Source: a virus
Virus record (IMG/VR): IMGVR_UViG_3300020428_000102
Span: 1 to 22,396 of that record
Reading direction: 5' to 3' (one strand)
Length of the DNA stretch: 22,396 bases
Shown: positions 1-6,757 of the stretch, piece after piece
Numbering within the stretch: position 1 is the stretch's first letter
Layout of the letters: the number at the start of each line of letters is the position of its first letter
The notes under the pieces: generated by a model
What the model saw: only the letters and a program-made list of their open reading frames with translations
Told to the model about the DNA's origin: nothing
Databases searched by the model: none
Position numbers and translations under genes: made by a program

Positions 1-1
1 A

Positions 2-55
2 CCTTGGCTTGCAGTGTCTGCTACAGCAGCATCTCTGGTCGGTACAATTACCTAA
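2..55 (+). CDS. 3' end of an upstream gene (partial)
   Basis: An open frame enters from the left edge and ends at TAA 53-55. Only 17 residues are visible, a small hydrophobic/Ala-Thr-rich tail ending in LVGTIT. That is too little to assign a family. It is supported mainly because the same strand is densely coded immediately downstream and because a late-promoter-like motif begins at its stop codon, as expected at a gene boundary. It could be chance open frame. Confidence 0.35.
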   Translation, partial: PWLAVSATAASLVGTIT

Positions 56-61
56 TAAATA
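54..61 (+). promoter_or_regulatory. Putative T4-type late promoter -10 (AATAAATA)
   Basis: AATAAATA matches the NATAAATA late motif known for T4-like cyanophages (T4 consensus TATAAATA). It overlaps the stop codon of the partial upstream gene and lies 29 nt before the ATG at 90. The motif is short and the DNA is AT-rich, so the position between two genes is the main support. Confidence 0.45.
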
Positions 62-89
62 ATAACTCGTACAAAAATCTAATCAATCA

Positions 90-257
90 ATGCCAGATCT
101 AGTAGTAGACACGTTCCCAATATGGAAAGCAGTTGCATGGTGTTTTTATCCAGTAGCATTGCTAGTGACAGTTGAACTACTTCTTCGTGTAGCGAACGAT
201 GATGATGACGATGACAGAGACGGTGGTATAATGGTTCCATCATACACTGGGGCTTGA
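90..257 (+). CDS. Small membrane protein with poly-Asp tail (55 aa), function unknown
   Basis: Starts at ATG 90 and ends at TGA 255-257. The protein has a short N-terminus (MPDLVVDTF), one hydrophobic helix at about residues 11-34 (WKAVAWCFYPVALLVTVELL), a run of six Asp encoded by GAT/GAC repeats near 199-216, and a short polar tail. This predicts a single-pass inner-membrane protein with an acidic soluble tail. Similar small proteins occur in other marine cyanomyoviruses (from memory, not searched), but no function is known to me. It is followed at once by a strong promoter whose -35 box overlaps its stop codon. Confidence 0.65.
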   Translation: MPDLVVDTFPIWKAVAWCFYPVALLVTVELLLRVANDDDDDDRDGGIMVPSYTGA

Positions 258-282
258 CATAGAGTATTAATACCTATATACT
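254..282 (+). promoter_or_regulatory. Near-consensus sigma70-type (early) promoter
   Basis: TTGACA (254-259), a 17-nt spacer and TATACT (277-282) match the bacterial sigma70 consensus at 11 of 12 positions with ideal spacing. Transcription would start near 289-290, just before the 25-codon ORF at 305. T4-like cyanophage early genes are known to use host sigma70-like promoters. This one would drive the small membrane genes and the 2OG oxygenase, and possibly read on into gp45/gp44. Confidence 0.75.
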
Positions 283-304
283 TATAGAGTATTTTTACCT
301 AGTC

Positions 305-382
305 ATGCCTCAAATTGTATTCTTAATTGGATTAACCTTTTTCGCAACACATCCTGAGATTGTAAACATTGCATTTCAATGA
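305..382 (+). CDS. Putative 25-aa hydrophobic micropeptide
   Basis: ATG 305 to TGA 380-382 encodes 25 residues (MPQIVFLIGLTFFATHPEIV followed by NIAFQ). The first half is a hydrophobic stretch able to enter a membrane. Its stop overlaps the next start as ATGA (379-382), the same coupling used by many real gene pairs in this window, and it sits directly behind the predicted start of the 254-282 promoter. The short length makes chance possible. Confidence 0.45.
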   Translation: MPQIVFLIGLTFFATHPEIVNIAFQ

Positions 383-660
383 ATAGTTTGATTTACTTTT
401 TATTAAATTTTTTAGACTTTTGGTTTTTACCCTTAGTCATCGCACTTATAGTATCAGTTGTAGTAGAGCAAGTAATCAGAAGGAAAGGATCTGATGCTGC
501 TATATTCACAGCAATGAGGATACGTAAGTTTCTTTACAGACAAAACGTCATATTAAATTTCGTTTGGTTCTTGTCATATTTCATCTTTGTTGTTATAATG
601 AGGCCATCTATGCCAGTGGGAGATCCCATGGCAAGTCCTGACCTCCTTTGGAACTTTTGA
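379..660 (+). CDS. Two-helix membrane protein of unknown function (93 aa)
   Basis: Begins in an ATGA overlap with the 25-aa ORF and ends in a TGATG overlap with the oxygenase gene. Two hydrophobic segments are visible: residues about 4-29 (LIYFLLNFLDFWFLPLVIAL and on) and about 57-74 (VILNFVWFLSYFIFVVIM). A basic loop containing RRKG and RIRKF separates them, suggesting a hairpin topology with a cytoplasmic loop. The C-terminus is short and polar. I do not recognise a family. Confidence 0.6.
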   Translation: MNSLIYFLLNFLDFWFLPLVIALIVSVVVEQVIRRKGSDAAIFTAMRIRKFLYRQNVILNFVWFLSYFIFVVIMRPSMPVGDPMASPDLLWNF

Positions 661-1214
661 TGAAAGACTTTATAGGTGTGTATGATAACGCATTCACACC
701 TGACCAATGTGCTGATATGATTGAATATATTGAGTCTCTCCAAGAGAATCATTTATTATTCCAAGACAAAGAAAAAAAACATGACACAGACCACCAAGCA
801 GTAGGTCTGTTTTATCATAACTTGTTAGGGACTTCCCCCTTTGGGGCGAAGTTCCTTCCTTGTATTCAGCAGTATGTTGATTCCTACCTTAATGAATACT
901 CGGTACTATCAAGACAAAGGTTTTTAATATATGATGTCAAGGTTAAGAAGATACCTGACGGTGGTGGCTTCCATTCTTGGCACTACGAAGCAAATAATTT
1001 TGTGTATGCTACCAGAGCATTTGTAGTTCAGTTATACCTTAATGATATAGAAGAAGGTGGTGAAACAGAATTCCTGTACATGGGTAAAAGGATACAAGCA
1101 AGAGCAGGTAGACTCATTATCTTCCCTGCTGGTTTCACTCATGCACATAGAGGAAACCCACCACTAGGACAGACAAAATATATTTGTTCTTCATGGGGTA
1201 TCGTTCAGGAATAG
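660..1214 (+). CDS. 2-oxoglutarate/Fe(II)-dependent oxygenase (prolyl-4-hydroxylase-like)
   Basis: A 184-aa double-stranded beta-helix oxygenase that would couple 2-oxoglutarate decarboxylation to hydroxylation of an unknown substrate. Iron ligands are visible as His108-x-Glu110 in FHSWHYE (a Glu variant of the usual HxD) and a distal His in FTHAHRG (161 or 163). Lys173, about 10 residues further, is placed to bind the 2OG carboxylate. The fold core includes VVQLYLND, EGGETEF and GRLIIFPAG. I chose ATG 660 because it forms a TGATG overlap and gives a family-like N-terminus; an in-frame ATG at 648 would add four residues. T4-like cyanophages carry many such oxygenases, with substrates mostly unknown. 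Confidence 0.85.
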   Translation: MKDFIGVYDNAFTPDQCADMIEYIESLQENHLLFQDKEKKHDTDHQAVGLFYHNLLGTSPFGAKFLPCIQQYVDSYLNEYSVLSRQRFLIYDVKVKKIPDGGGFHSWHYEANNFVYATRAFVVQLYLNDIEEGGETEFLYMGKRIQARAGRLIIFPAGFTHAHRGNPPLGQTKYICSSWGIVQE

Positions 1215-1218
1215 TATG

Positions 1219-1227
1219 TGCTATAAT
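1219..1227 (+). promoter_or_regulatory. Extended -10 promoter (TGCTATAAT)
   Basis: A perfect TATAAT (1222-1227) is preceded by TG-N, the extended -10 form that can work without a good -35 box. No convincing -35 is seen at 16-18 nt spacing. It lies in the 35-nt gap after the oxygenase stop and 22 nt before the ATG of the DUF3310 gene. It would start the clamp/clamp-loader unit. Confidence 0.6.
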
Positions 1228-1249
1228 ATAAACGAACATATTATTGATA

Positions 1250-1573
1250 ATGGTTTGGAAGTATCGTGAATTGAGTACCCTGACATTGATTCAGGAGTAC
1301 ATTGCCAAAACCTATGAAGCACACTATGCTCAAGGTAAGACACAGACATTAGATCTGATAGAATCTCTAGGTGATGCTGAGTCATACACCAAGTGTAATG
1401 CTATCAAGTACCTTTCTAGGTTCGGTGCTAAGAATGGCAAGAACCCAGATGACGTTTTAAAAGCAATTCACTATTGCATCCTCTTATACCATTTTGCTGA
1501 CTTACATGATGAAAATTTCAAAAAAGACAACCGAAATTCTAGCAAACTTCACGAGCATAAATCAGTCTCTTAG
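1250..1573 (+). CDS. DUF3310-family protein (phage nucleotide-kinase-like)
   Basis: A 107-aa protein whose centre matches the DUF3310 pattern seen in many phages: an aromatic/Gly-rich lead-in, then TLDLIESL, then AIKYLSRFGAKNGKNPDD and VLKAIHYCILL. Some family members are annotated as nucleotide kinases, but I see no P-loop, so no activity is assigned. ATG 1250 is preferred to the in-frame TTG 1244. The 3' end overlaps the start of gp45 by about 65 nt in another frame, and the residues after about 87 (charged, low-complexity) look like a free tail shaped by that overlap. Confidence 0.75.
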   Translation: MVWKYRELSTLTLIQEYIAKTYEAHYAQGKTQTLDLIESLGDAESYTKCNAIKYLSRFGAKNGKNPDDVLKAIHYCILLYHFADLHDENFKKDNRNSSKLHEHKSVS

Positions 1574-2183
1574 TTTTAGAGAAGGTAGGCAACTAAGGAC
1601 TATTTCTCCTATGCAGAATGTTCTTGCACAGGCAGATATTGAGGAGTATATACCAAAGGATTTTGCAATCTACGATCTACCACAGTTCTTGAATACTGTT
1701 GGTCTATATTCTGATCCAGATATAGATGTTAAGACTAATGAATCTTATGCATCTATTAAGGAAGGTAATGCTAATCGTTCAAAGTATTTCTTTTCAGATC
1801 CTAGTGTAATCATTGCACCACCTGAAAAGGAAATGAAACTACCTAGTGAAGAAGTTTCCTTCACACTGAATAAGGATACATTAACTAAGATTCTTAAGTC
1901 TTCAGCAATTCTAAACCTACCAGACTTAGCAGTAGTGGGTGGTGAAGGTGTAGTTAAGTTGGTAGTTAATGACAGAAAGAACGATACATCTAATGAGTAT
2001 AGTATTGTTGTAGGTCAAACTGATAAGGAATTTAGTTTCAACTTTAAGATTGAGAATCTTAAATTGATTAATGGTACTTATGAAGTAAACATATCAGAAA
2101 GAAAACTTGCTAAGTTTTATAATGCTGATTACAAATTAACTTACTTTATTGCCTTGGAGCCTGATTCTGTTTATGAAGGATGA
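1509..2183 (+). CDS. 45: gp45 sliding clamp (DNA polymerase processivity factor)
   Basis: Full length at 224 aa (T4 gp45 is 228). The N-terminus MKISKKTTEILANFTSIN aligns with the T4 start MKLSKDTTALLKNFATIN, then follow FAIYDLPQFL (T4 VAIYDLNGFL), DPSVIIAP (T4 DPSTVVAP) and the C-terminal YFIALEPDS (T4 YVVALEADS). The trimeric ring encircles DNA, tethers gp43 and in T4 also activates late transcription. That second role fits the late motifs found further right. The start is ATG 1509; ATG 1506 would add one Met. It overlaps the DUF3310 gene upstream and gp44 by 11 nt downstream, suggesting translational coupling. Confidence 0.95.
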   Translation: MKISKKTTEILANFTSINQSLSFREGRQLRTISPMQNVLAQADIEEYIPKDFAIYDLPQFLNTVGLYSDPDIDVKTNESYASIKEGNANRSKYFFSDPSVIIAPPEKEMKLPSEEVSFTLNKDTLTKILKSSAILNLPDLAVVGGEGVVKLVVNDRKNDTSNEYSIVVGQTDKEFSFNFKIENLKLINGTYEVNISERKLAKFYNADYKLTYFIALEPDSVYEG

Positions 2184-3117
2184 TTTTTTATGGGTTGAAA
2201 AATATAGACCCAAGACAATTGAAGACTGTATCCTCCCAGATAATCTTAAGAAAACACTTAGTGCTTTTATAGATAAAGGAGAACTGCCTAACCTTTTGTT
2301 AGCAGGACCGCCAGGCATCGGTAAGACTACCGTTGCCAAGGCATTGTGTCATCAAATAGGAGCAGACTATTATGTCATCAACGGATCAGATGAAGGCAGG
2401 TTTCTCGACACCGTGCGTAATCAGGCTAAGAATTTTGCCTCTACTGTTTCCCTTACGTCAGGGAGCAAGCATAAGGTTATCATCATTGACGAGGCAGACA
2501 ACACCACCCATGATGTTCAGTTACTTCTTCGGGCAAACATAGAGTCGTTCTATAATAATTGTAGATTTATCTTCACGTGTAACTATAAAAATAAAATCAT
2601 AGAACCATTGCATTCTAGATGTGCTGTAGTTGATTTTAGTATAGGTAAGAAAGAGAAGCAACAGATTGCTGCTACATTTTTTAGGAGGTTAGTTGAGATA
2701 CTAGATAAGGAAGGAATTACTGCTGATAAGAAAGTATTAGTTGAGGTAATCCAAAAGCACTTCCCAGATTGGAGAAGAGTGCTTAATGAGTGTCAGAGGT
2801 ATAGTGCATCAGGATCTATTGATACTGGTATACTTACAGTATTCAGTAATACTAATACCACTGAACTTGTAGGGTTTCTACAAAGAAAGGAGTTTGGTAA
2901 TGTACGTAAGTGGGTTGTTCAGAATCTGGACAATGACCCTAACTTGATATTACGGAACATCTATGATATAATGTATGAAACATTAAAACCAAAGTCTATT
3001 CCAGAGGCAGTTTTGGTTATCGCAAGATACCAATATCAAACTGCTTTCGTTGCTGATCAGGAAATAAACCTAATGGCAGCGTTGACTGAACTAATGTGTA
3101 ACTGTGAATTCAAATGA
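2173..3117 (+). CDS. 44: gp44 clamp-loader large subunit (AAA+ ATPase)
   Basis: A 314-aa AAA+ protein (T4 gp44 is 319) that, with gp62, opens and loads the gp45 clamp using ATP. Visible motifs are the N-terminal WVEKYRPKTIEDCILP box, Walker A GPPGIGKT (45-52), Walker B IIIDEAD (103-109), a sensor region FIFTCNYKNKI and the SRC arginine-finger motif in HSRC (147-150). The start is ATG 2173, which overlaps the end of gp45 by 11 nt; upstream in-frame TTG 2149 lies deep in gp45 and is unlikely. It ends in an ATGA overlap with the next gene. Confidence 0.95.
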   Translation: MKDDFLWVEKYRPKTIEDCILPDNLKKTLSAFIDKGELPNLLLAGPPGIGKTTVAKALCHQIGADYYVINGSDEGRFLDTVRNQAKNFASTVSLTSGSKHKVIIIDEADNTTHDVQLLLRANIESFYNNCRFIFTCNYKNKIIEPLHSRCAVVDFSIGKKEKQQIAATFFRRLVEILDKEGITADKKVLVEVIQKHFPDWRRVLNECQRYSASGSIDTGILTVFSNTNTTELVGFLQRKEFGNVRKWVVQNLDNDPNLILRNIYDIMYETLKPKSIPEAVLVIARYQYQTAFVADQEINLMAALTELMCNCEFK

Positions 3118-3377
3118 CTAAATCATCACGACCTGCAAAAAAAGCAACGGTCACCAATCGTGAGATCAAAGACTCAGTTGAAGAACTGAAGATCTCTATG
3201 CCTAGGCAAAAGAAAAGTATATTCTACTATCAGTTCTGGAGTGTTGCTGCATTGTCAGTACTTGCTGGACAACTATACGTAGGAACTGGATACCGTCAGA
3301 TGTCAAGATCTTTTGATCGTATCGTAGACAGTATCGTAGTTGAAATAACTGAAGACTCTGGACCTAAGTTCTATTAA
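3114..3377 (+). CDS. Small membrane-anchored protein, function unknown (87 aa)
   Basis: Overlaps gp44 by ATGA. The N-terminal half is basic and polar (SSRPAKKATVTNREIKDSVE), followed by a single hydrophobic segment near residues 43-60 (WSVAALSVLAGQLYVGTG) and an acidic tail. This predicts one membrane span with a cytoplasmic, positively charged N-terminus. From memory a small protein is usual at this place in cyanophage replication clusters. It would then be the last core gene before the cargo block that separates gp44 from gp62. Confidence 0.65.
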   Translation: MTKSSRPAKKATVTNREIKDSVEELKISMPRQKKSIFYYQFWSVAALSVLAGQLYVGTGYRQMSRSFDRIVDSIVVEITEDSGPKFY

Positions 3378-3381
3378 GTTG

Positions 3382-4056
3382 ATGAAAACTAATATATTCT
3401 ATGTTTATGGATATCTTCGCACTGATGGAACACCCTACTATATTGGTAAGGGTCGTTCTAAAAGAATAGATGATGCACACCAGAATGTAAAAGTTCCACC
3501 TAAAGATAGAAGAGTTAAGTTAAGGGAGAATTTAGAAGAGCAAGAAGCATATGATTATGAGATGGAATTGATAAAGAAGTATGGTAGAAAAAGAATTGAT
3601 GAAGATGGAATTTTATATAATGTTGCAGTGGGTGGACCTTATGCAGCAACAAAATTACTTACGGAAGAAGAAAGAATCGAATCTCAAAGAAGAGCTCGTC
3701 TAAAGTATTATAATGCACATAAGGATGATCCAGAATATATGGAAAATAGAAGGTTGTCTGATAAGAAAAGAAATAAGTCAGAAAAAAGGCAGCAATGGAA
3801 TCAAAGATCAGAAGTTAAAGAGTATAAAAATAAAACTGCTCTAAAATTTTATTATGAAACTCTTAAACAAGATCCTGAAAGATATGCAGAACATATAGAA
3901 AAAAATAGGATCCGTAGAAGAAAACAAAGATTTACTGCTGAAGGAAGGGAAGAACACAATAACAATTGGAGAAAGTATTACCAAAAAATGAGAGAAGATC
4001 CAAAAAGATGGGCTGCATATTTAGAAAAGAAAAAAGATTATAGGAGAAAAAAATGA
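3382..4056 (+). CDS. GIY-YIG family endonuclease (probable homing/mobile endonuclease)
   Basis: A 224-aa protein (from ATG 3382; an in-frame TTG lies at 3379). The nuclease core is at the N-terminus in the VYGYL...TPYYIGKG variant of GIY-YIG, with a following basic residue and His (KRIDDAHQ) and a downstream acidic residue in YEMELIKKYGR. These are the expected catalytic and metal-binding positions. The rest (about 95-224) is very rich in Lys, Arg and Glu and looks alpha-helical, with DPE/DPK-type repeats spaced through it, likely DNA-binding. Free-standing GIY-YIG genes of the T4 seg type commonly invade T4-like genomes between core genes. It lies at the left edge of the cargo block and is very A-rich. 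Confidence 0.85.
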   Translation: MKTNIFYVYGYLRTDGTPYYIGKGRSKRIDDAHQNVKVPPKDRRVKLRENLEEQEAYDYEMELIKKYGRKRIDEDGILYNVAVGGPYAATKLLTEEERIESQRRARLKYYNAHKDDPEYMENRRLSDKKRNKSEKRQQWNQRSEVKEYKNKTALKFYYETLKQDPERYAEHIEKNRIRRRKQRFTAEGREEHNNNWRKYYQKMREDPKRWAAYLEKKKDYRRKK

Positions 4057-4262
4057 TTAGTAAAGTTGAATTGTTACATCATAGACTTCAAGAAGTCTTA
4101 AGAAAACATACATTCTCTGGTAATAATAGTCTTGAATATCTTGGTGAAGATGAACGTGGTCACAAATATAGAATTGCTGGCAATGAAGTATATGTTGATC
4201 AGATTGCTAAAGGTTTAGCAAAACGTTTTCTTGATACTCATTTTGAAGAATTTGAGGACTAA
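4053..4262 (+). CDS. Hypothetical protein (69 aa)
   Basis: Coupled to the GIY-YIG gene by ATGA and to the methyltransferase gene by TAATG. The protein has a helical, basic N-terminus (VELLHHRLQEVLRKH), a central strand-rich part (YLGEDERGHKYRIAGNEVYV) and an acidic C-terminus ending FEEFED. No signal peptide or membrane span is seen and I do not recognise a family. Tight coupling on both sides supports it as a real gene. Confidence 0.6.
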   Translation: MISKVELLHHRLQEVLRKHTFSGNNSLEYLGEDERGHKYRIAGNEVYVDQIAKGLAKRFLDTHFEEFED

Positions 4263-5113
4263 TGAAATCATTAAAAACTCCACTTCGTTATCCAGGTGGT
4301 AAGTCACGTGCAATTACAAAGATTAGTCCTTGTTTTCCTAATCTAAAGGAATGCAAGGAATTTAGAGAACCGTTCCTAGGGGGTGGTTCTGTTTCTTTGT
4401 ATGTCACTAAAGCCTTTCCACACTTAACTATTTGGGTTAATGATCTTTACACACCGCTTACGAACTTTTGGCAACAACTTCAGAAAAACCCTGACGAGAT
4501 TACGAAAGAACTTACGGGACTCAAAGGTCGATACGACACACCCGAACGAGCGAGACACTTGTTTGCTGAATGCAAGGAATGTCTTAATCATACTAACAGT
4601 GGGAAGAGTTCTAGGGCCGTTAGTTTTTATATCGTTAACAAGTGCTCATTTTCTGGACTTTCGGAATCTAGTTCCTTCAGTGCTCAAGCCTCAGAATCCA
4701 ATTTCTCAATGCGAGGAATTGAAAAGTTGCCAGGATACTCAGAATTAATTAAAGACTGGATCATAACAAACCAATCTTACGAAAAGTTATTATGTAATGA
4801 CTGGGATAGTAAAGGTCATTTTGTGTACATGGATCCACCATATGATATCAAAGATAATCTATATGGTAAGAAAGGTGACATGCATAAAAGATTTGACCAT
4901 GACCAGTTTGCAAAGGACTGTGATGAGTATAAGTCTCCAATGTTAATATCTTATAATTGTGACCAATTGATAAAGGATAGATTTTCTGAGTGGAATGTGG
5001 TAGAGTATGACCATACATATACTATGAGATCTACCGCATCTTACGGTAAGGATCAAAGAGAACGTAAAGAGTTACTACTATTGAACTATGACTGTCGAAA
5101 AACTTTGGGATGA
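4262..5113 (+). CDS. dam: D12-class adenine-N6 DNA methyltransferase (Dam-like)
   Basis: A 283-aa alpha-group methyltransferase that would transfer a methyl group from S-adenosylmethionine to adenine. Motif X is PLRYPGGKSR (7-16), motif I is FREPFLGGGSV (34-44), and the catalytic motif IV is DPPY (191-194) in FVYMDPPYD. The family commonly methylates GATC, but the target cannot be read from sequence alone. The first half (about 4380-4640) uses CGA, ACG and CCC codons more than the second half, hinting at mosaic origin. It lies in the cargo block, so it is probably accessory, protecting phage DNA or marking it for replication. Its 3' end overlaps the next gene by 26 nt. Confidence 0.9.
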   Translation: MKSLKTPLRYPGGKSRAITKISPCFPNLKECKEFREPFLGGGSVSLYVTKAFPHLTIWVNDLYTPLTNFWQQLQKNPDEITKELTGLKGRYDTPERARHLFAECKECLNHTNSGKSSRAVSFYIVNKCSFSGLSESSSFSAQASESNFSMRGIEKLPGYSELIKDWIITNQSYEKLLCNDWDSKGHFVYMDPPYDIKDNLYGKKGDMHKRFDHDQFAKDCDEYKSPMLISYNCDQLIKDRFSEWNVVEYDHTYTMRSTASYGKDQRERKELLLLNYDCRKTLG

Positions 5114-5324
5114 TAGTAAATGGCGTGAACAATCACTGCCATATTATACAGGGTTAAAAGCAGAGTTGCTTAAGAATGGACCTAAAAGTCTTTCCCAATC
5201 ATGGATACTGGGAGCAATGTATAGTGAATGGAAGAGAAGAAATGGATACGAAGATGTTGAACCACCCAACTGTCAATCATCTTTAAAGAAATTTTTACAG
5301 GAACAAAAAGACCAAGGAATCTAA
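5088..5324 (+). CDS. Hypothetical protein (78 aa)
   Basis: Starts 26 nt inside the methyltransferase gene (ATG 5088) and ends in a TAATG overlap with the next gene. It is a soluble protein with Trp-rich segments (KLWDDSKWREQ, SQSWILGAMYSEWKRR) and a Lys/Gln-rich C-terminus. I recognise no family, signal peptide or membrane span. It is too short and dissimilar to be gp62, which is found at 9466. Confidence 0.6.
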   Translation: MTVEKLWDDSKWREQSLPYYTGLKAELLKNGPKSLSQSWILGAMYSEWKRRNGYEDVEPPNCQSSLKKFLQEQKDQGI

Positions 5325-5665
5325 TGGCAATTTATCATGATGCTGAGATTAGAATTAATCTCAATGAACTTGTACAAACTAGATCTAACTACTTGTTTAG
5401 AAGTAGTAAAGTTAGTACAAACCTTAGTGAAAAAGATATAGATTGCTTGTCTTCAAGTCTCCCATCAAAGTTAACATGGGATGCTTTGTATGGTATGGTA
5501 GACAGTGCTATCTTTGAGTATCTTGATGAAGCAGATACACACTACGGTGAAAGAACTATTGAAACCATTGAGGTAACAAGGGAACAAGAATTTAAAAAGA
5601 ATTTTAAAATGGTTAAACTAGAATCATCTGCATGGACAATCGAAGTACCTTTGAGGAAGAAGTAA
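5324..5665 (+). CDS. Hypothetical protein (113 aa)
   Basis: Begins and ends in TAATG overlaps. The sequence is a mixed alpha/beta soluble protein: a strand-like start (YHDAEIRINLNELV), a helical middle (KLTWDALYGMVDSAIFEYLDEA) and a strand-like end (WTIEVPLRKK). No recognised motif. Position directly before the heme oxygenase, with stop and start fused, suggests co-translation with it. Confidence 0.6.
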   Translation: MAIYHDAEIRINLNELVQTRSNYLFRSSKVSTNLSEKDIDCLSSSLPSKLTWDALYGMVDSAIFEYLDEADTHYGERTIETIEVTREQEFKKNFKMVKLESSAWTIEVPLRKK

Positions 5666-6318
5666 TGCTGGCACAAGAGTTAAAAGAAGGAACAAAGAAA
5701 TCACATTCTCTGGCAGAGAACACATCTTTTGTGAAAGGATTTCTTAGAGGTACTCTTAGTGAGTATAACTATGTGGTGCTACTTTCTAATTTCTATTACA
5801 TATACAGGGCATTAGAAGAAGAGGTAGGAGTTCATAATAAAAATTCTAAAGTTGGTTCTATAAATTTTGAAGAACTTAAAAGGGTTCCATCTATTGTAAA
5901 AGATTTAAAATATTTTATAGGTCCAGACTGGGCTAATAGAGTTGTACTTACTGATGCAACAGAAAGATATATTCAACGTATCAGGGAAGTATCTAAGGAC
6001 AGTCCATACTTATTGCTAGGACATCATTACACAAGATACTTAGGTGATCTATCTGGTGGTCAGATACTTAAAGGTATTGCAAAGAAGTCATTGAAGTTAG
6101 GAGATGAAGGACTTGCTTTCTATGAGTTTGATAAGATAGATGATAATAAAGTATTTAAAGAAAGGTATAGATCAGTATTGAATAGTATAGATCTAACAGA
6201 ATCTGAAAAGAATGCTATAATAGTTGAGGCAAACTATGCTTTCAGATTAAACATGTATATGTTTCAAGAGTTTGAAGGTAATGTATTCAAAATTATTTGG
6301 AATTTAATACGTGGATAG
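5665..6318 (+). CDS. ho1: Heme oxygenase (ferredoxin-dependent HO-1 type)
   Basis: A 217-aa all-helical heme oxygenase that would open heme to biliverdin IX-alpha, releasing CO and iron. Biliverdin is the precursor of phycobilin light-harvesting pigments in cyanobacteria. The proximal heme ligand is His14 in GTKKSHSLAEN. The distal helix signature is YTRYLGDLSGGQIL (122-135) with the flexible GDLSGG stretch. Length is close to cyanobacterial HO-1. ATG 5665 is chosen because it gives the canonical N-terminus, has a purine-rich ribosome site (GAGGAAGAAG) and forms a TAATG overlap; an upstream in-frame ATG at 5632 is less likely. ho1 is known in cyanophages such as P-SSM2, but no pebS or pcyA is seen here. 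Confidence 0.93.
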   Translation: MLAQELKEGTKKSHSLAENTSFVKGFLRGTLSEYNYVVLLSNFYYIYRALEEEVGVHNKNSKVGSINFEELKRVPSIVKDLKYFIGPDWANRVVLTDATERYIQRIREVSKDSPYLLLGHHYTRYLGDLSGGQILKGIAKKSLKLGDEGLAFYEFDKIDDNKVFKERYRSVLNSIDLTESEKNAIIVEANYAFRLNMYMFQEFEGNVFKIIWNLIRG

Positions 6319-6757
6319 TGTAGGTAAGGTTGGTAAATGGATATATGATGTATTGAGCCAACCCAGTAGGGTCTTTGGTGATCTACCACCATGTCCATTT
6401 GCTAAGAAGTCTTGGGATGACGGTGGTATTGATGTTCTAGATTTTAGATCTTGGGATGATGTTGAAGAACATTTAGATATACTACAGGACGTTATGATCT
6501 TTATGATGGAGGATATATCGTCAGAAGAACTCGTAGAAAGAGCACGTTACTTTAATAATAAATACTCACACCTAGTATTCTTAGAGGAACACCCTGACCT
6601 CGTAGAAGAATTTGATGGTGTGACAGTAAACTCTGGTTATACTATGCTTATTGTTCAAGACAGGAAGCATCTTGTAGATTCAAGAAAGTTATTAGAGGAT
6701 ACTGATTACTATTATCATTGGTCACCTAAACTTAAACAACGTATCCTTGACAGATGA
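6311..6757 (+). CDS. Conserved protein with LPPCPFAKK motif, function unknown (148 aa)
   Basis: A GTG start at 6311 overlaps the end of the heme oxygenase gene; the protein ends in an ATGA overlap with the first amidinotransferase. The N-terminus carries a short signature, SRVFGDLPPCPFAKKSW, with the only Cys in the protein, followed by an acidic alpha/beta body. From memory, proteins with this signature occur in marine bacteria and phages, sometimes beside amidinotransferase-like genes, but I know no demonstrated activity. Its stop/start coupling to the amidinotransferase pair suggests a shared pathway. The single conserved-looking Cys could be catalytic or a tether. Confidence 0.7.
   Translation: MDSVGKVGKWIYDVLSQPSRVFGDLPPCPFAKKSWDDGGIDVLDFRSWDDVEEHLDILQDVMIFMMEDISSEELVERARYFNNKYSHLVFLEEHPDLVEEFDGVTVNSGYTMLIVQDRKHLVDSRKLLEDTDYYYHWSPKLKQRILDR

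Noticed and set aside
831-852. Hairpin with CCCC-TTT-GGGG core and a bulge in the 2OG oxygenase gene
   Set aside because: It lies in mid-gene, has no T-run, and the sequence encodes a reasonable protein segment. No role is suggested.
4440-4748. 102-codon + strand open frame inside the adenine methyltransferase gene
   Set aside because: It lies entirely within a clear methyltransferase in another frame, has no family features and no neighbour coupling.
5088-5665. The 78-aa and 113-aa proteins as candidate gp62 copies
   Set aside because: They lie after gp44 but have none of the gp62 features; gp62 is clearly the gene at 9466.
6209-6214. TATAAT inside the heme oxygenase gene
   Set aside because: It lies far from any following start that needs a promoter and no -35 box is present; similar coding matches in gp44, the nucleotidyltransferase gene and gp41 were dropped for the same reason.
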